Below, one piece after another: positions 1 through 7,318 of a stretch of DNA of 37,451 nucleotides. This DNA is from Lachnospiraceae bacterium (GTDB lineage Bacteria > Bacillota > Clostridia > Oscillospirales > Ruminococcaceae), in contig JAMPFE010000023.1 in the NCBI GenBank assembly GCA_023664705.1, positions 1 through 37,451 on the forward strand. Direction: 5' to 3'. Made by a program: the position numbers and the translations under genes. Below the pieces are notes generated by a model. That model was not told the origin of the DNA. It saw only the letters and a list, made by a program, of their open reading frames with translations, and ran no database searches. How positions within the stretch are numbered: the stretch's first letter is position 1; every line of letters begins with the position of its first letter.

Positions 1-78
1 GATCGAATGCGCCGTTTCGCTGTCCTATTCGGTTTCGTGATTTCTCCGTTAAGGACATCACCCACTTTCGGGGGCGTT

Positions 79-1704
79 TTATTGAGATTGCCAAAGGCAG
101 AAGCTGCCGCCACGGCGGCACGCTTTGTATTTGCTCATTATAGCGGCGGCGGTTTTTATGCCGTCGACAGCCGCGGACATTATCCCGCCCGCGTAGCCCG
201 CGCCCTCTCCGCAGGGGTAGAGGTTGGAGCAGCTTTCGGCGGTGAATTGACCGTTCCGCGGTATCCTCACGGGCGACGAGGAGCGCGTTTCTATCGCGGT
301 GAGTATGCTGTCGCCGTCGGAAAAGCCGCGCACGCGGCGCTCGAATTGCCGAATACCCTTGGCGAGATATTCGCTTACAAAATCGGGGAACAGCTCCCTC
401 AGGTCGCGCGGTTCAATGCCGAGCGGATAGGTAGGCGTTACTCGTCCGAGCGAGAACGCCGCGCCGTTCCCGAGGAACTCGCGCGTGAGCATTGCGGGCG
501 CGACGCCGTTTTTTCCGCGGACGGCTCCCATTTCATACGCCTTGTTTTCCAGTTTTCGGATAAATTCAACGCCCGAAAGCGGCTCGCTGCCGAAATCCTC
601 GGGCGAGACGGAGACAAGCACGGCGCTGTTGGCGTTTGCTCCCGCTCGGTCGAAATAGCTCATCCCGTTGGTCACGATACTGTCCGCGCCGCTTGCCGAG
701 GCGACGACGAAGCCCCCGGGGCACATGCAGAACGTGTACACGCCGCGCCCGTTCTCGCGGTGGGAGAGCGCGTATTCCGCGGGCGGCAGGGCGGGATGCC
801 CCGCGAATTTGCCGTACAGCGCCTTGTCGATATCGGACTGGAGATGCTCGATGCGCGCGCCGACCGAAAACGGCTTGGGAACGAGCTGCACGCCGTTTTT
901 CAGCAGCATTTCAAAGGTATCGTGCGCCGAATGCCCTATCGCGAGCACGAGCGCGCCGCAGCTTATTTCGCTGCCGTTTACGCGCAGAGAGTGCACTCTT
1001 CCGTTTTGTACGGAAATATTTTCCAGCGGCGACAGGAAGCGCACCTCGCCGCCGAGTTCGATGACGCGCCGCCGCAGATTTTTTACGACGCCGCGCAGCT
1101 TGTCCGTGCCGATATGCGGCTTTGCCTTTGTGAGTATCTCCTCGGGCGCGCCGAGCTCGCAAAGCTTTTCGAGAACGCGCGTGCAGAGCGGGTCGTTTAT
1201 GCGCGTGGTGAGCTTTCCGTCCGAGAACGTTCCCGCGCCGCCCTCGCCGAACTGGACGTTGGTTTTCGGGTTGAGCGCGCCGTTTTTCCAGTAATTTTCC
1301 ACAGCCGGGACGCGCTCGTCCATTGCCGCGCCGCGCTCCAGCACTATCGGCTTATAGCCGAACTCGCAGAGCGTGAGCGCGCAGAACATTCCCGCGGGAC
1401 CGAAGCCCGCTATCACGATATCGCCGTCGAGCGGTTCCGTGCCGAAGCTTATGTTCAGCTCTCCGCGCTCGTAAAGCTTGACGTTTTCGTGCTTTTCGGC
1501 AAGTTTTTTTTCTTTTTCGGCGCTGTAAAGCTCGATAATGACGGAGCTGACGAACGATACCTCCCGCCGCGCGTCGACGGAGGTCTTGTATATCTTTGCG
1601 GACTTTACCTCGCTTTCGGAGAGCCGCAGCAGCGCGAGCGCCTTTTCCGCGGCGCTGCCGCGTCCGCCGATGCTTGTCCTTATCTGCGAAACGATGACCG
1701 CCAT
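79..1704 (-). CDS. FAD-dependent dehydrogenase (COG2509-like NAD(P)/FAD oxidoreductase)
   Basis: A flavoprotein of about 541 residues. The Rossmann FAD-binding motif GFGPAG lies at residues 100-105, after an N-terminal domain of about 90 residues typical of this family. Near the C-terminus is the conserved GEGAGYAGGI block, followed by SAAVDGI, which closes the FAD site. The physiological substrate of the family is not established; members are annotated only as FAD-dependent dehydrogenases. The ATG at 1702-1704 shares its A with the TAA of the upstream cdaR gene, so translation is probably coupled and this is the last gene of the trmL-degV-cdaA-cdaR operon. After SKYK, where I would expect such a protein to end, it carries an unusual tail rich in Cys, Arg and Gly (ACRRGGSFCLWQSQ). 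That tail is encoded by palindromic DNA near the window edge, so the natural end may have been replaced. Family assignment is firm, substrate unknown. Confidence 0.9.
   Translation of the reverse strand: MAVIVSQIRTSIGGRGSAAEKALALLRLSESEVKSAKIYKTSVDARREVSFVSSVIIELYSAEKEKKLAEKHENVKLYERGELNISFGTEPLDGDIVIAGFGPAGMFCALTLCEFGYKPIVLERGAAMDERVPAVENYWKNGALNPKTNVQFGEGGAGTFSDGKLTTRINDPLCTRVLEKLCELGAPEEILTKAKPHIGTDKLRGVVKNLRRRVIELGGEVRFLSPLENISVQNGRVHSLRVNGSEISCGALVLAIGHSAHDTFEMLLKNGVQLVPKPFSVGARIEHLQSDIDKALYGKFAGHPALPPAEYALSHRENGRGVYTFCMCPGGFVVASASGADSIVTNGMSYFDRAGANANSAVLVSVSPEDFGSEPLSGVEFIRKLENKAYEMGAVRGKNGVAPAMLTREFLGNGAAFSLGRVTPTYPLGIEPRDLRELFPDFVSEYLAKGIRQFERRVRGFSDGDSILTAIETRSSSPVRIPRNGQFTAESCSNLYPCGEGAGYAGGIMSAAVDGIKTAAAIMSKYKACRRGGSFCLWQSQ
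96..120. repeat. Nested inverted repeats at the left edge
   Basis: TGCCGCC (105-111) and GGCGGCA (114-120) are perfect 7-bp arms around two bases. GGCAG (96-100) and CTGCC (104-108) form a second, overlapping stem. They lie within the odd C-terminal tail of the FAD protein gene. They may be the end of a repeated or mobile element, or part of a transcription terminator for the minus-strand operon, although no T-run follows. The remaining bases 1-78 hold no gene I can support. Confidence 0.4.
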
Positions 1705-3008
1705 TATTCGGGGACCTCGGCTTGCTCGTCGGGCTTTGCCGAAACGCTGACGGTGACTTTGTATTCGCCCGAGATCCAGTACTGCTGGTTGACGCCGCGC
1801 GTCCGGATAGTGACGCCTACGTCCTGAGAGCCCTCGTGGAGCGCCACGCCGAGCAGGTTGACGTCGACGGTGAAGTCGTTTGCGGTGAGCCCCATGATGC
1901 GCGAGCTGGGGCCTATCACCTTGAGCAGCAGCTCGTTGGTGATGAGCGTTACGTCGTAGTTGTCGGGGGGATTGGAGATGTTGACGTTTTCCTCGGTGAG
2001 ATTTACGGCGACGTCTACCGTTCCGTAATTCTCGAAATCCCACTCGATACGCGCGTTGTTGTTGTTGGAGAGGTTTTTGTAGCCGTCGGGCAGGACTATC
2101 GGGATAACGGAGTTGCGGTTGAGCTGAATGTCCGAGATGTCGATAGTGCCGATGTTGAGCTCGCTGAGGCTGTCGATAGAATCGTCGGGAGCGGCGATGG
2201 TGATGGTTTTCGGCAGTATCTCGTATTTCAGGCTGTTTATGTCGAAATTGCTCGGGTAGCCCGTTATGGATATTTTCAGGGGCAGCTCCTTCTGCTTGAG
2301 GATGTTTATGTTTACGGAGACGCTACTTGTTGAAAGCTGCACGTCGCCGAGAACGTCCTCGACGGGCAGCCTTGTGCTGTTGCTGTAAATGTACAGCTCG
2401 CCGCTCGTCTGCCGCGACTCGGACAGCTCGCCGTGGTAGAAGCTCCTCGCCTCTATGCGCGTTATCTTGCCGAGCGTTTCCGCGGAGCCCGTAAGCGTTA
2501 TTTTCTCGGGCGACACGGTGATGCTGTCGGCGTAATAGCCCTCGGGCAGGCTGATGTCGGGCGCCGTGCCCGTGAGCGTGAACTCCTTGGAGATTATCTC
2601 GTCGATAGTAAGCGTGACGGCGCGAGGCTCGAACTTTACGAGCTCGTATTCCTTGTCGGACTTGCCCGAGACCTCGATAGGCAGCGTGTACGTGCCCGCG
2701 GAGCGCACCTCGGAGAGGTCGACCGTGGCGAAGAAATCGTCCTCGGTGAGGTCGCTTATCTCGTAGCGACGACCCTCTATCTTGATATTCGCGAGCTCGG
2801 TGATGCCCGTGACTATCTCCAGATTGTTGCGAACCATATATTCGGTGGGCTGCGCCTGTATCCCTATGCCCTTGACGTCGACGTCGGTGGTGGGGAACAC
2901 CTGTATCGAGGCGACCACCCAGATACCGAACGCGACGATAAACGCGAGGATAAGCGTTTTATAGTTCTTTTTTATGTCGTTGAGAAAGTTCAGGATAAGA
3001 TTTTTCAC
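1704..3008 (-). CDS. cdaR: CdaR, YbbR-domain regulator of c-di-AMP synthase
   Basis: A 434-residue protein with one N-terminal transmembrane segment (about residues 17-36) followed by an extracytoplasmic region of several YbbR-like beta-rich repeats. In Firmicutes CdaR is membrane-anchored and modulates the diadenylate cyclase CdaA, encoded immediately upstream as here (12-base gap). The start is GTG at 3006-3008, supported by GGAGG seven bases upstream on the minus strand. Its stop codon overlaps the start of the FAD dehydrogenase. In bacilli the next gene is usually glmM; here a flavoprotein occupies that place. The YbbR repeats are recognised by overall pattern, not counted individually. 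Confidence 0.9.
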   Translation of the reverse strand: MKNLILNFLNDIKKNYKTLILAFIVAFGIWVVASIQVFPTTDVDVKGIGIQAQPTEYMVRNNLEIVTGITELANIKIEGRRYEISDLTEDDFFATVDLSEVRSAGTYTLPIEVSGKSDKEYELVKFEPRAVTLTIDEIISKEFTLTGTAPDISLPEGYYADSITVSPEKITLTGSAETLGKITRIEARSFYHGELSESRQTSGELYIYSNSTRLPVEDVLGDVQLSTSSVSVNINILKQKELPLKISITGYPSNFDINSLKYEILPKTITIAAPDDSIDSLSELNIGTIDISDIQLNRNSVIPIVLPDGYKNLSNNNNARIEWDFENYGTVDVAVNLTEENVNISNPPDNYDVTLITNELLLKVIGPSSRIMGLTANDFTVDVNLLGVALHEGSQDVGVTIRTRGVNQQYWISGEYKVTVSVSAKPDEQAEVPE

Positions 3009-3020
3009 GTTTTACCCTCC

Positions 3021-3890
3021 TCACTTGCTTTTAGAGCGCGTTTTTTTCTTTTTATCGAGCGACGCGCCGGGCATATACTTGCGGAGAATGGTTATGAGCC
3101 CCTCGCGGCTCTGGTCGCGGGAGAGCTGCCCGTCAAGCGCGACGGAGATAGTTCCCGTTTCCTCGGAAACGACCACCACGAGCGCGTCGGAGTTCTCGCT
3201 CATTCCGACGGCGGCTCTGTGGCGGGAGCCGAGCTCCGTTGACAGGTACTGGTCCTTCTGCGTGTTCGGCAGGAAGCAGCCCGCCGCGTATATCCTGTTG
3301 TCGCGGATTATCACAGCGCCGTCGTGGAGCGGAGCTTTGTTGTAGAAGATGTTGCAGAACAGCTCGGGCTCGCACTCGGCGTTGATTATGCTGGTGGTCT
3401 CTTTTTCGATGATGTCGCCGAGCTTGGTCTGGCGCTCGATTACGATAAGCGCGCCCGTTTTGCTGTCGTGGAGTCTCGCGCAGGCGTCCGCTATGCCGAG
3501 AATGGCTCTGTCGCGCGCGGAGGCGTTCCCCGCGGTCTTTTCGACCGACTGCGTGAACGTGCCCACCTTGGTGCGTCCCACCTTTTCGAGGATGCGCCGA
3601 AGCTCGGGCTGGAAAACGATGATGATCGCGATGATGCCGACCTGCAGAAAGTTGTCGATGATGAAGCCCATTACTTTAAGCTGGAATATCTCGACAAGAA
3701 TGAAAATGGCGACGATAAAGAATATGCCCTTTAAAAGCTGTATGGCGCGCGTTTCGCGCATAAGCTTGATGAGGAAGTACACCAGCAGCGTTAAGATCAG
3801 AATATCCAGAACGTCGAAAAAGTTTATCGACTGTATCGTTCTCAGGAAATTTTGAAGAATGTCGCTGATAAATTCAACTGCTCTTTCCAA
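3021..3890 (-). CDS. cdaA: Diadenylate cyclase CdaA (c-di-AMP synthase)
   Basis: Makes cyclic di-AMP from two ATP, the second messenger controlling potassium and osmolyte balance and cell-wall homeostasis in Firmicutes. The 289-residue protein has about three N-terminal membrane helices (roughly residues 25-95), then a DisA_N/DAC domain. Both signature motifs are present: DGA at 190-192 and RHR at 223-225, inside LSTELGSRHRAA. Length and architecture match CdaA rather than DisA or CdaS. The start is TTG at 3888-3890, chosen because AAAGGAG sits seven bases upstream. It is followed by cdaR, the usual partner. An active enzyme is expected. Confidence 0.95.
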   Translation of the reverse strand: MERAVEFISDILQNFLRTIQSINFFDVLDILILTLLVYFLIKLMRETRAIQLLKGIFFIVAIFILVEIFQLKVMGFIIDNFLQVGIIAIIIVFQPELRRILEKVGRTKVGTFTQSVEKTAGNASARDRAILGIADACARLHDSKTGALIVIERQTKLGDIIEKETTSIINAECEPELFCNIFYNKAPLHDGAVIIRDNRIYAAGCFLPNTQKDQYLSTELGSRHRAAVGMSENSDALVVVVSEETGTISVALDGQLSRDQSREGLITILRKYMPGASLDKKKKTRSKSK

Positions 3891-3921
3891 AGCGATGCTC
3901 CTTTACAATGTCGGAATACGG

Positions 3922-4794
3922 TCACTTGCGCTCTTGTCCCCGTATGATGACGCCGATAAATTCGGGACCCGCGTTGCAGCTTACCACGACGCCGCACTTT
4001 TCCACGAGCGTCGGCGCGTAGCCGACCCTTTTCGTCATTTTTTCGATAAATTCCTTTTCGAGGTCGGGGCGGGTGGTCGTTATGACGCTGTAGGGCGTTT
4101 TCGGTATCATACGCGAGGAGATGGTCTCGACCGCGGCTTCGATGACCGCCTTTTCGCCGCGCGCCTTTTTCAGAACCTCGGTTTTCTCGTCGTACAGCAC
4201 TATGAGGGGCTTCAGACCCATAAGCTCCCCGAGGAACGAGGCTGCCGCGGAGATGCGCCCCGATTTCTTCATATGACGAAGCTCAAAGCCGATGATGAAT
4301 GCCTCCGTGTGGCTTGCCCAATCCTTGAGGTAGCTTACGACGCTCTCGACGGTCTGACCCTCGGAGAGCTTTTTGCACGCCTCCAGAACGGGATAGCCGT
4401 AGCAAAGCGTATAGCAGCGCCCGTCGATGACGTGCACGGAGAGGTCGGGAAGCTCCTCGAGGAGATTGTCCGCGGCGAGCTGCGCCTGCCCGCAGGTCTG
4501 CGAGCCGTGCGAGTTGATGACGTCGACGATGATGTCGCGCACGCCCTCGGCGTAAAGCTCGCGGTATTTGTCCTCGAACTGTATCTGGGTTATCTGGGAG
4601 TGCTTGGGAATTTCGTCGTTTTCCTTCAGCACCTTGTAAAACTCGTCGGGGGTGATGTCTATCCTGTCGAGGTAGGTCTCGCCGTTGATAGTGACGGCGA
4701 ACGGCATAACGACAAGATATTTCGCCCATTCCTTTTCAGCCTCGGGCGATATATCGCAGCCGCTGTCGGTTATAATTCTTACTTTTTCGTTCAT
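3922..4794 (-). CDS. DegV family fatty-acid-binding protein
   Basis: A 290-residue DegV-fold protein. DegV/FakB proteins bind a fatty acid in a buried pocket; FakB members present it to the kinase FakA for phosphorylation, and others have no assigned role. Visible family features are the N-terminal IITDSGCDIS block (residues about 7-16), the central VIDGRCYTLCYGY region replacing the usual D-x-x-x-x-S-x-G segment, and the SGRISAAASFLGELMGLKPL stretch in the C-terminal half. ATG at 4792-4794 has AAAGGA eight bases upstream. No fakA is in the window. It sits between trmL and cdaA on the minus strand. Whether it is a true FakB cannot be told from sequence alone. Confidence 0.9.
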   Translation of the reverse strand: MNEKVRIITDSGCDISPEAEKEWAKYLVVMPFAVTINGETYLDRIDITPDEFYKVLKENDEIPKHSQITQIQFEDKYRELYAEGVRDIIVDVINSHGSQTCGQAQLAADNLLEELPDLSVHVIDGRCYTLCYGYPVLEACKKLSEGQTVESVVSYLKDWASHTEAFIIGFELRHMKKSGRISAAASFLGELMGLKPLIVLYDEKTEVLKKARGEKAVIEAAVETISSRMIPKTPYSVITTTRPDLEKEFIEKMTKRVGYAPTLVEKCGVVVSCNAGPEFIGVIIRGQERK

Positions 4795-4819
4795 ATTTTT
4801 TATCCTTTCGTAGGTTGAT

Positions 4820-5323
4820 TTACTCTGCCTGTGACCAGTCGAATTTCGTAAGGCTGCCGAAATTCCGAAGCTCGGGGAAATCCCACTGCCGTAAAACTTC
4901 GTAAGCCGCTATCGCGACGCTGTTCGACAAATTCAGGCTCCGCAGGGTCGGCATCATCGGTATGCGCACGCAGTCGTCCTTGTGACGGAACAGCAGCTCC
5001 TCGGGGAGCCCCGCGTCCTCGCGCCCGAAAACGATATAGCACTTGTCGGGATATTTTACGTCGGTGTAGCGGTTCTGCGCCTTTGTCGTGAAGAAAAAGC
5101 ACTGCCCGTCGGTCTTGGAAAAGAAATCCTCGAAGCCGTCGTAGTAGCTTATATCCAGAAAATGCCAGTAGTCCAGCCCCGCGCGCTTGAGCTGCTTGTC
5201 GGTCGGCTCGAAGCCCATGGGCTTTATGATGTGCAGCCGAGCGCCCGTGACGGCGCAGGTCCGCGCGATGTTGCCCGTGTTCTGCGGGATCCGAGGCTCC
5301 CCGAGAACGATGTTCAGCTCCAA
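4820..5323 (-). CDS. trmL: tRNA (cytidine(34)-2'-O)-methyltransferase TrmL
   Basis: A 167-residue SPOUT-class methyltransferase that 2'-O-methylates the wobble base of certain tRNA-Leu species using S-adenosylmethionine. Diagnostic blocks are N-terminal LGEPRIPQNTGNIARTC, central VFGREDAGLPEE and C-terminal RSLNLSNSVAIAAYE, which together build the trefoil-knot cofactor site. Length is typical. The start is TTG at 5321-5323, preceded on the minus strand by GGGGAG at five bases. It is the first gene of the minus-strand operon, about 36 bases from a near-consensus promoter. Confidence 0.93.
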   Translation of the reverse strand: MELNIVLGEPRIPQNTGNIARTCAVTGARLHIIKPMGFEPTDKQLKRAGLDYWHFLDISYYDGFEDFFSKTDGQCFFFTTKAQNRYTDVKYPDKCYIVFGREDAGLPEELLFRHKDDCVRIPMMPTLRSLNLSNSVAIAAYEVLRQWDFPELRNFGSLTKFDWSQAE

Positions 5324-5359
5324 ACAAACTCCCCGCCTTCGTTAACGTTATACCTAATA

Positions 5360-5388
5360 ATTATAACACAATCCGCGGTTTATTGCAA
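5360..5388 (-). promoter_or_regulatory. Sigma-A type promoter of the trmL-degV-cdaA-cdaR operon
   Basis: On the minus strand TTGCAA (5383-5388) is followed after exactly 17 bases by a perfect TATAAT (5360-5365). The transcript would start about 30 bases before the trmL TTG codon. It is divergent from the promoter at 5407-5435. Confidence 0.8.
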
Positions 5389-5406
5389 TACTTTTTTGCA
5401 AAATAC

Positions 5407-5435
5407 TTGAAAAACAGCGGATAATGTGCTATAAT
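5407..5435 (+). promoter_or_regulatory. Sigma-A type promoter of the ASKHA-like gene
   Basis: TTGAAA (5407-5412), a 17-base spacer and a perfect TATAAT (5430-5435), about 33 bases before the TTG start at 5469. The two divergent -35 boxes are only 18 bases apart (5389-5406), so a single bound regulator could affect both directions. Confidence 0.8.
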
Positions 5436-5468
5436 TTACAGTAATATATCACGAACGGAGCAAGGAAA

Positions 5469-6539
5469 TTGATAGCGAAAATTCACATAACGAACGAGAA
5501 ATACAGAGCCGAGCGCAGCGCGGAGCTCGCGGCGGCGGTCGATATTACCGCCTGCTCGATTGCCGTCGTGTATTGCGACCTCGCTTTAAAGCGCAGATAC
5601 GCGCGGACGGCGCTCTTCGGCGAGCGGATAACCGCCGCGAACGCCGCCGGGGAGCTTGCGAGGCTGCTGGTAACGTCGATGCGCGGATACGGTATCGGCG
5701 CTTCGGCGGTGAAAAGCGTCGGCATTGCCGCGCCCGTGCATATCGAGAGCGCCCTCGAGCGGTCGCTGTCGGCGGACGAGCTGTACCTGCCGCCCGAGAC
5801 GGAGATCTTCTTCGTGCCGTTCATCTCCGCGGGGATAAGCGGACGGTTCACCGCGGCGCTGCTCACGCTGCCCGAGGGCGACTGCGTTATCGCGGACGTC
5901 GTGCCGCCGCTCTGCATTGCCGAAAAGCGCGCCGACGGCATTGTCTGCGCATCTTTTCCGCTCTCGGGAGCGTTTGACGGCTCGGGGCTCGAAAGCGGAA
6001 TGCCCGCCGAGAACGGCGCTATTGACGCGGTTCGGCGCGAAAAGGACGGGACGATAGTCTACGAGGTGATAGGCGACGGCGACAGCATAGGCGTTTCGCC
6101 GTGCGGGGCGGCTATGGCCGTGAACGTGATGCGCGGCGCGGGCGTTCTCGACGGCGACGGCATAATGACCGACCGCGACCTCTTTTATATAGGTGAGGAT
6201 TTTTTCGTCTCGCAGAGCGACGTGCGCGTGATACAGTCGGACAAGGCACGCTGCCGCGCGGTGTTTGAGCTGTTCTCGGCGGAGGGGAGGACGTTCCTGT
6301 CGGGGGAGGCTTTCGCGTCGGAAAACGGCTTGAGGGCGCTGCTGGAGCTGGGAGCGCTGCCCGAAAGCCGCAAGAGCGCGGGCTTTTGCCGGAACGCGGC
6401 GGAGCAGGGCATTATAATGTGCCTCGAAGAGCCCGAGATACGGCTGACCGCTGCCGAAATCGCGCGAAGCTCACGCGATATAACGGGGGAGATTTTGGAA
6501 AATTTTGACAAATTTTACTTTGATTATCTTTCATTTTGA
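5469..6539 (+). CDS. Orphan RACo/DUF4445-like ASKHA-fold protein, ATP motif degenerate
   Basis: A 356-residue protein whose C-terminal half follows the RACo C-terminal (DUF4445) pattern found in reductive activators of corrinoid proteins. I align GAFDGSGLESGMPAENGAID (167-186) with the family's phosphate-2 segment, VSQSDVRVIQSDKARCRAVF (247-266) with the ITQKDVRELQLAKGAIRAG-type block, and TFLSGEAFASENGLRALLELG (from 275) with the GGFG...IGLLP block. The normal first phosphate motif (DIGTNTE-like) appears as ADVVPPLCI around residues 142-150, so ATP binding is doubtful. The N-terminal 2Fe-2S ferredoxin domain of RACo is absent, and no corrinoid protein or methyltransferase gene is nearby. Start TTG at 5469 with GGAG eight bases upstream. 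Monocistronic, with its own strong promoter. Fold assignment is fairly confident; function unknown. Confidence 0.65.
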   Translation: MIAKIHITNEKYRAERSAELAAAVDITACSIAVVYCDLALKRRYARTALFGERITAANAAGELARLLVTSMRGYGIGASAVKSVGIAAPVHIESALERSLSADELYLPPETEIFFVPFISAGISGRFTAALLTLPEGDCVIADVVPPLCIAEKRADGIVCASFPLSGAFDGSGLESGMPAENGAIDAVRREKDGTIVYEVIGDGDSIGVSPCGAAMAVNVMRGAGVLDGDGIMTDRDLFYIGEDFFVSQSDVRVIQSDKARCRAVFELFSAEGRTFLSGEAFASENGLRALLELGALPESRKSAGFCRNAAEQGIIMCLEEPEIRLTAAEIARSSRDITGEILENFDKFYFDYLSF

Positions 6540-6591
6540 ACGGATTTTAGGAATGATATTGAAAAAATTGTGAAAATTTGATAAAACCCCC

Positions 6592-6620
6592 TTGATTTTT
6601 TTTGGCAATAGTGTTATAAT
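6592..6620 (+). promoter_or_regulatory. Sigma-A type promoter of the rplS operon
   Basis: TTGATT (6592-6597), 17 bases, then TATAAT (6615-6620). It lies about 250 bases before rplS and so predicts a long untranslated leader. Confidence 0.75.
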
Positions 6621-6626
6621 AATAGG

Positions 6627-6857
6627 GCATTTAGTATCCGTCGGTATTGCTATGCCCGAAAACAGACCGCAATATGTAGGTCTCGGGCGGCGGTAAGGCG
6701 TGTGTTAATGCGCGCGGGAGCATATTCGCCCGCAAACATTAAAAACGGATAGTCCGCTGAACGCGCGGGAATCGACCCGCGGCAATGTATGACACGGGGA
6801 GACCCGCGGCAATGTTTTAGCCCGAAAAGGTCGGGTTCAAGAATATCCGAAAATCAC
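6627..6857 (+). promoter_or_regulatory. Structured 5' leader of rplS (candidate L19 autoregulatory leader)
   Basis: About 230 bases lie between the predicted transcript start and the rplS ribosome binding site, with no supportable ORF. Stems visible by eye: GCCCG/CGGGC enclosing AGACC/GGTCT (6654-6688); CGCGGG/CCCGCG (6764-6769 with 6776-6781); CGGG/CCCG (6795-6798 with 6803-6806); CCCGA/TCGGG (6821-6825 with 6831-6835). The 15-mer starting GACCCGCGG occurs twice (6774-6788 and 6801-6815). Ribosomal protein leaders upstream of rplS are known in Firmicutes, so an L19-responsive element is the natural reading. I cannot confirm a match to the known family model. Confidence 0.55.
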
Positions 6858-6868
6858 AGGAGGAAAAA

Positions 6869-7210
6869 ATGGACGCATTAAAGTTGATTGAACAGAGCAG
6901 CATGAAGGAGAACGCTCCCGAGATCGAGATCGGCGACTTCGTGAAGGTGTACGTGCGCATCAAGGAGGGCGAAAAGAGCCGTATCCAGATGTTCGAGGGC
7001 ACCGTTATCGCGAAGAAGCACGGCGGTATCAACGAGACGTTTACCGTAAGGCGCGTGGCTCACGGCTGCGGCGTGGAGAGGGTATTCCCCGTTCACTCGC
7101 CGTCCGTGGACAAGGTAGAGGTAGTGAGAAACGGTAAGGTTCGCAGAGCCAAGCTGTACTATCTGCGCGACAGAGTGGGTAAGGCTGCCAAGGTCAAGTC
7201 CAGAGTTTAA
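6869..7210 (+). CDS. rplS: 50S ribosomal protein L19
   Basis: A 113-residue large-subunit protein located at the 30S-50S interface. Recognised by the N-terminal region up to DFVKVYVRIKEG, then RIQMFEGTVIAKKHGGINET, TVRRVAHGCGVERVFP and the C-terminal RRAKLYYLRDRVGKAAKVK block. ATG at 6869 follows AGGAGG. First gene of a run common in Firmicutes (rplS, lepB, rbgA, rnhB, yraN). Regulation probably acts through the long leader upstream. Confidence 0.98.
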   Translation: MDALKLIEQSSMKENAPEIEIGDFVKVYVRIKEGEKSRIQMFEGTVIAKKHGGINETFTVRRVAHGCGVERVFPVHSPSVDKVEVVRNGKVRRAKLYYLRDRVGKAAKVKSRV

Positions 7211-7220
7211 TCCCCGAAGA

Positions 7221-7294
7221 TCCCCGAAATTCCCGTCGGCGGCGGAGTGCGGCGTGTGCCGCTGTTCGTTTGCTCCGCGGGAATGCTTTGGGGA
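7221..7294 (+). other. Large intergenic stem-loop between rplS and lepB
   Basis: Outer arms TCCCC (7221-7225) with GGGGA (7290-7294) and ATTCCCG (7229-7235) with CGGGAAT (7278-7284) enclose a second hairpin, CGGAG/CTCCG around CGGC/GCCG. No long T-run follows, so a classical terminator is unlikely. It may set an attenuation or RNA-processing point that lowers lepB expression relative to rplS. Confidence 0.5.
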
Positions 7295-7318
7295 TAATTT
7301 TGAGAAAAGAGATGTGCC

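Noticed and set aside
7..1827. Long plus-strand ORF opposite the FAD dehydrogenase
   Set aside because: Arg/Ala/Glu-rich antisense shadow of a clearly conserved gene; GC-rich codon bias leaves long open antisense frames throughout the window.
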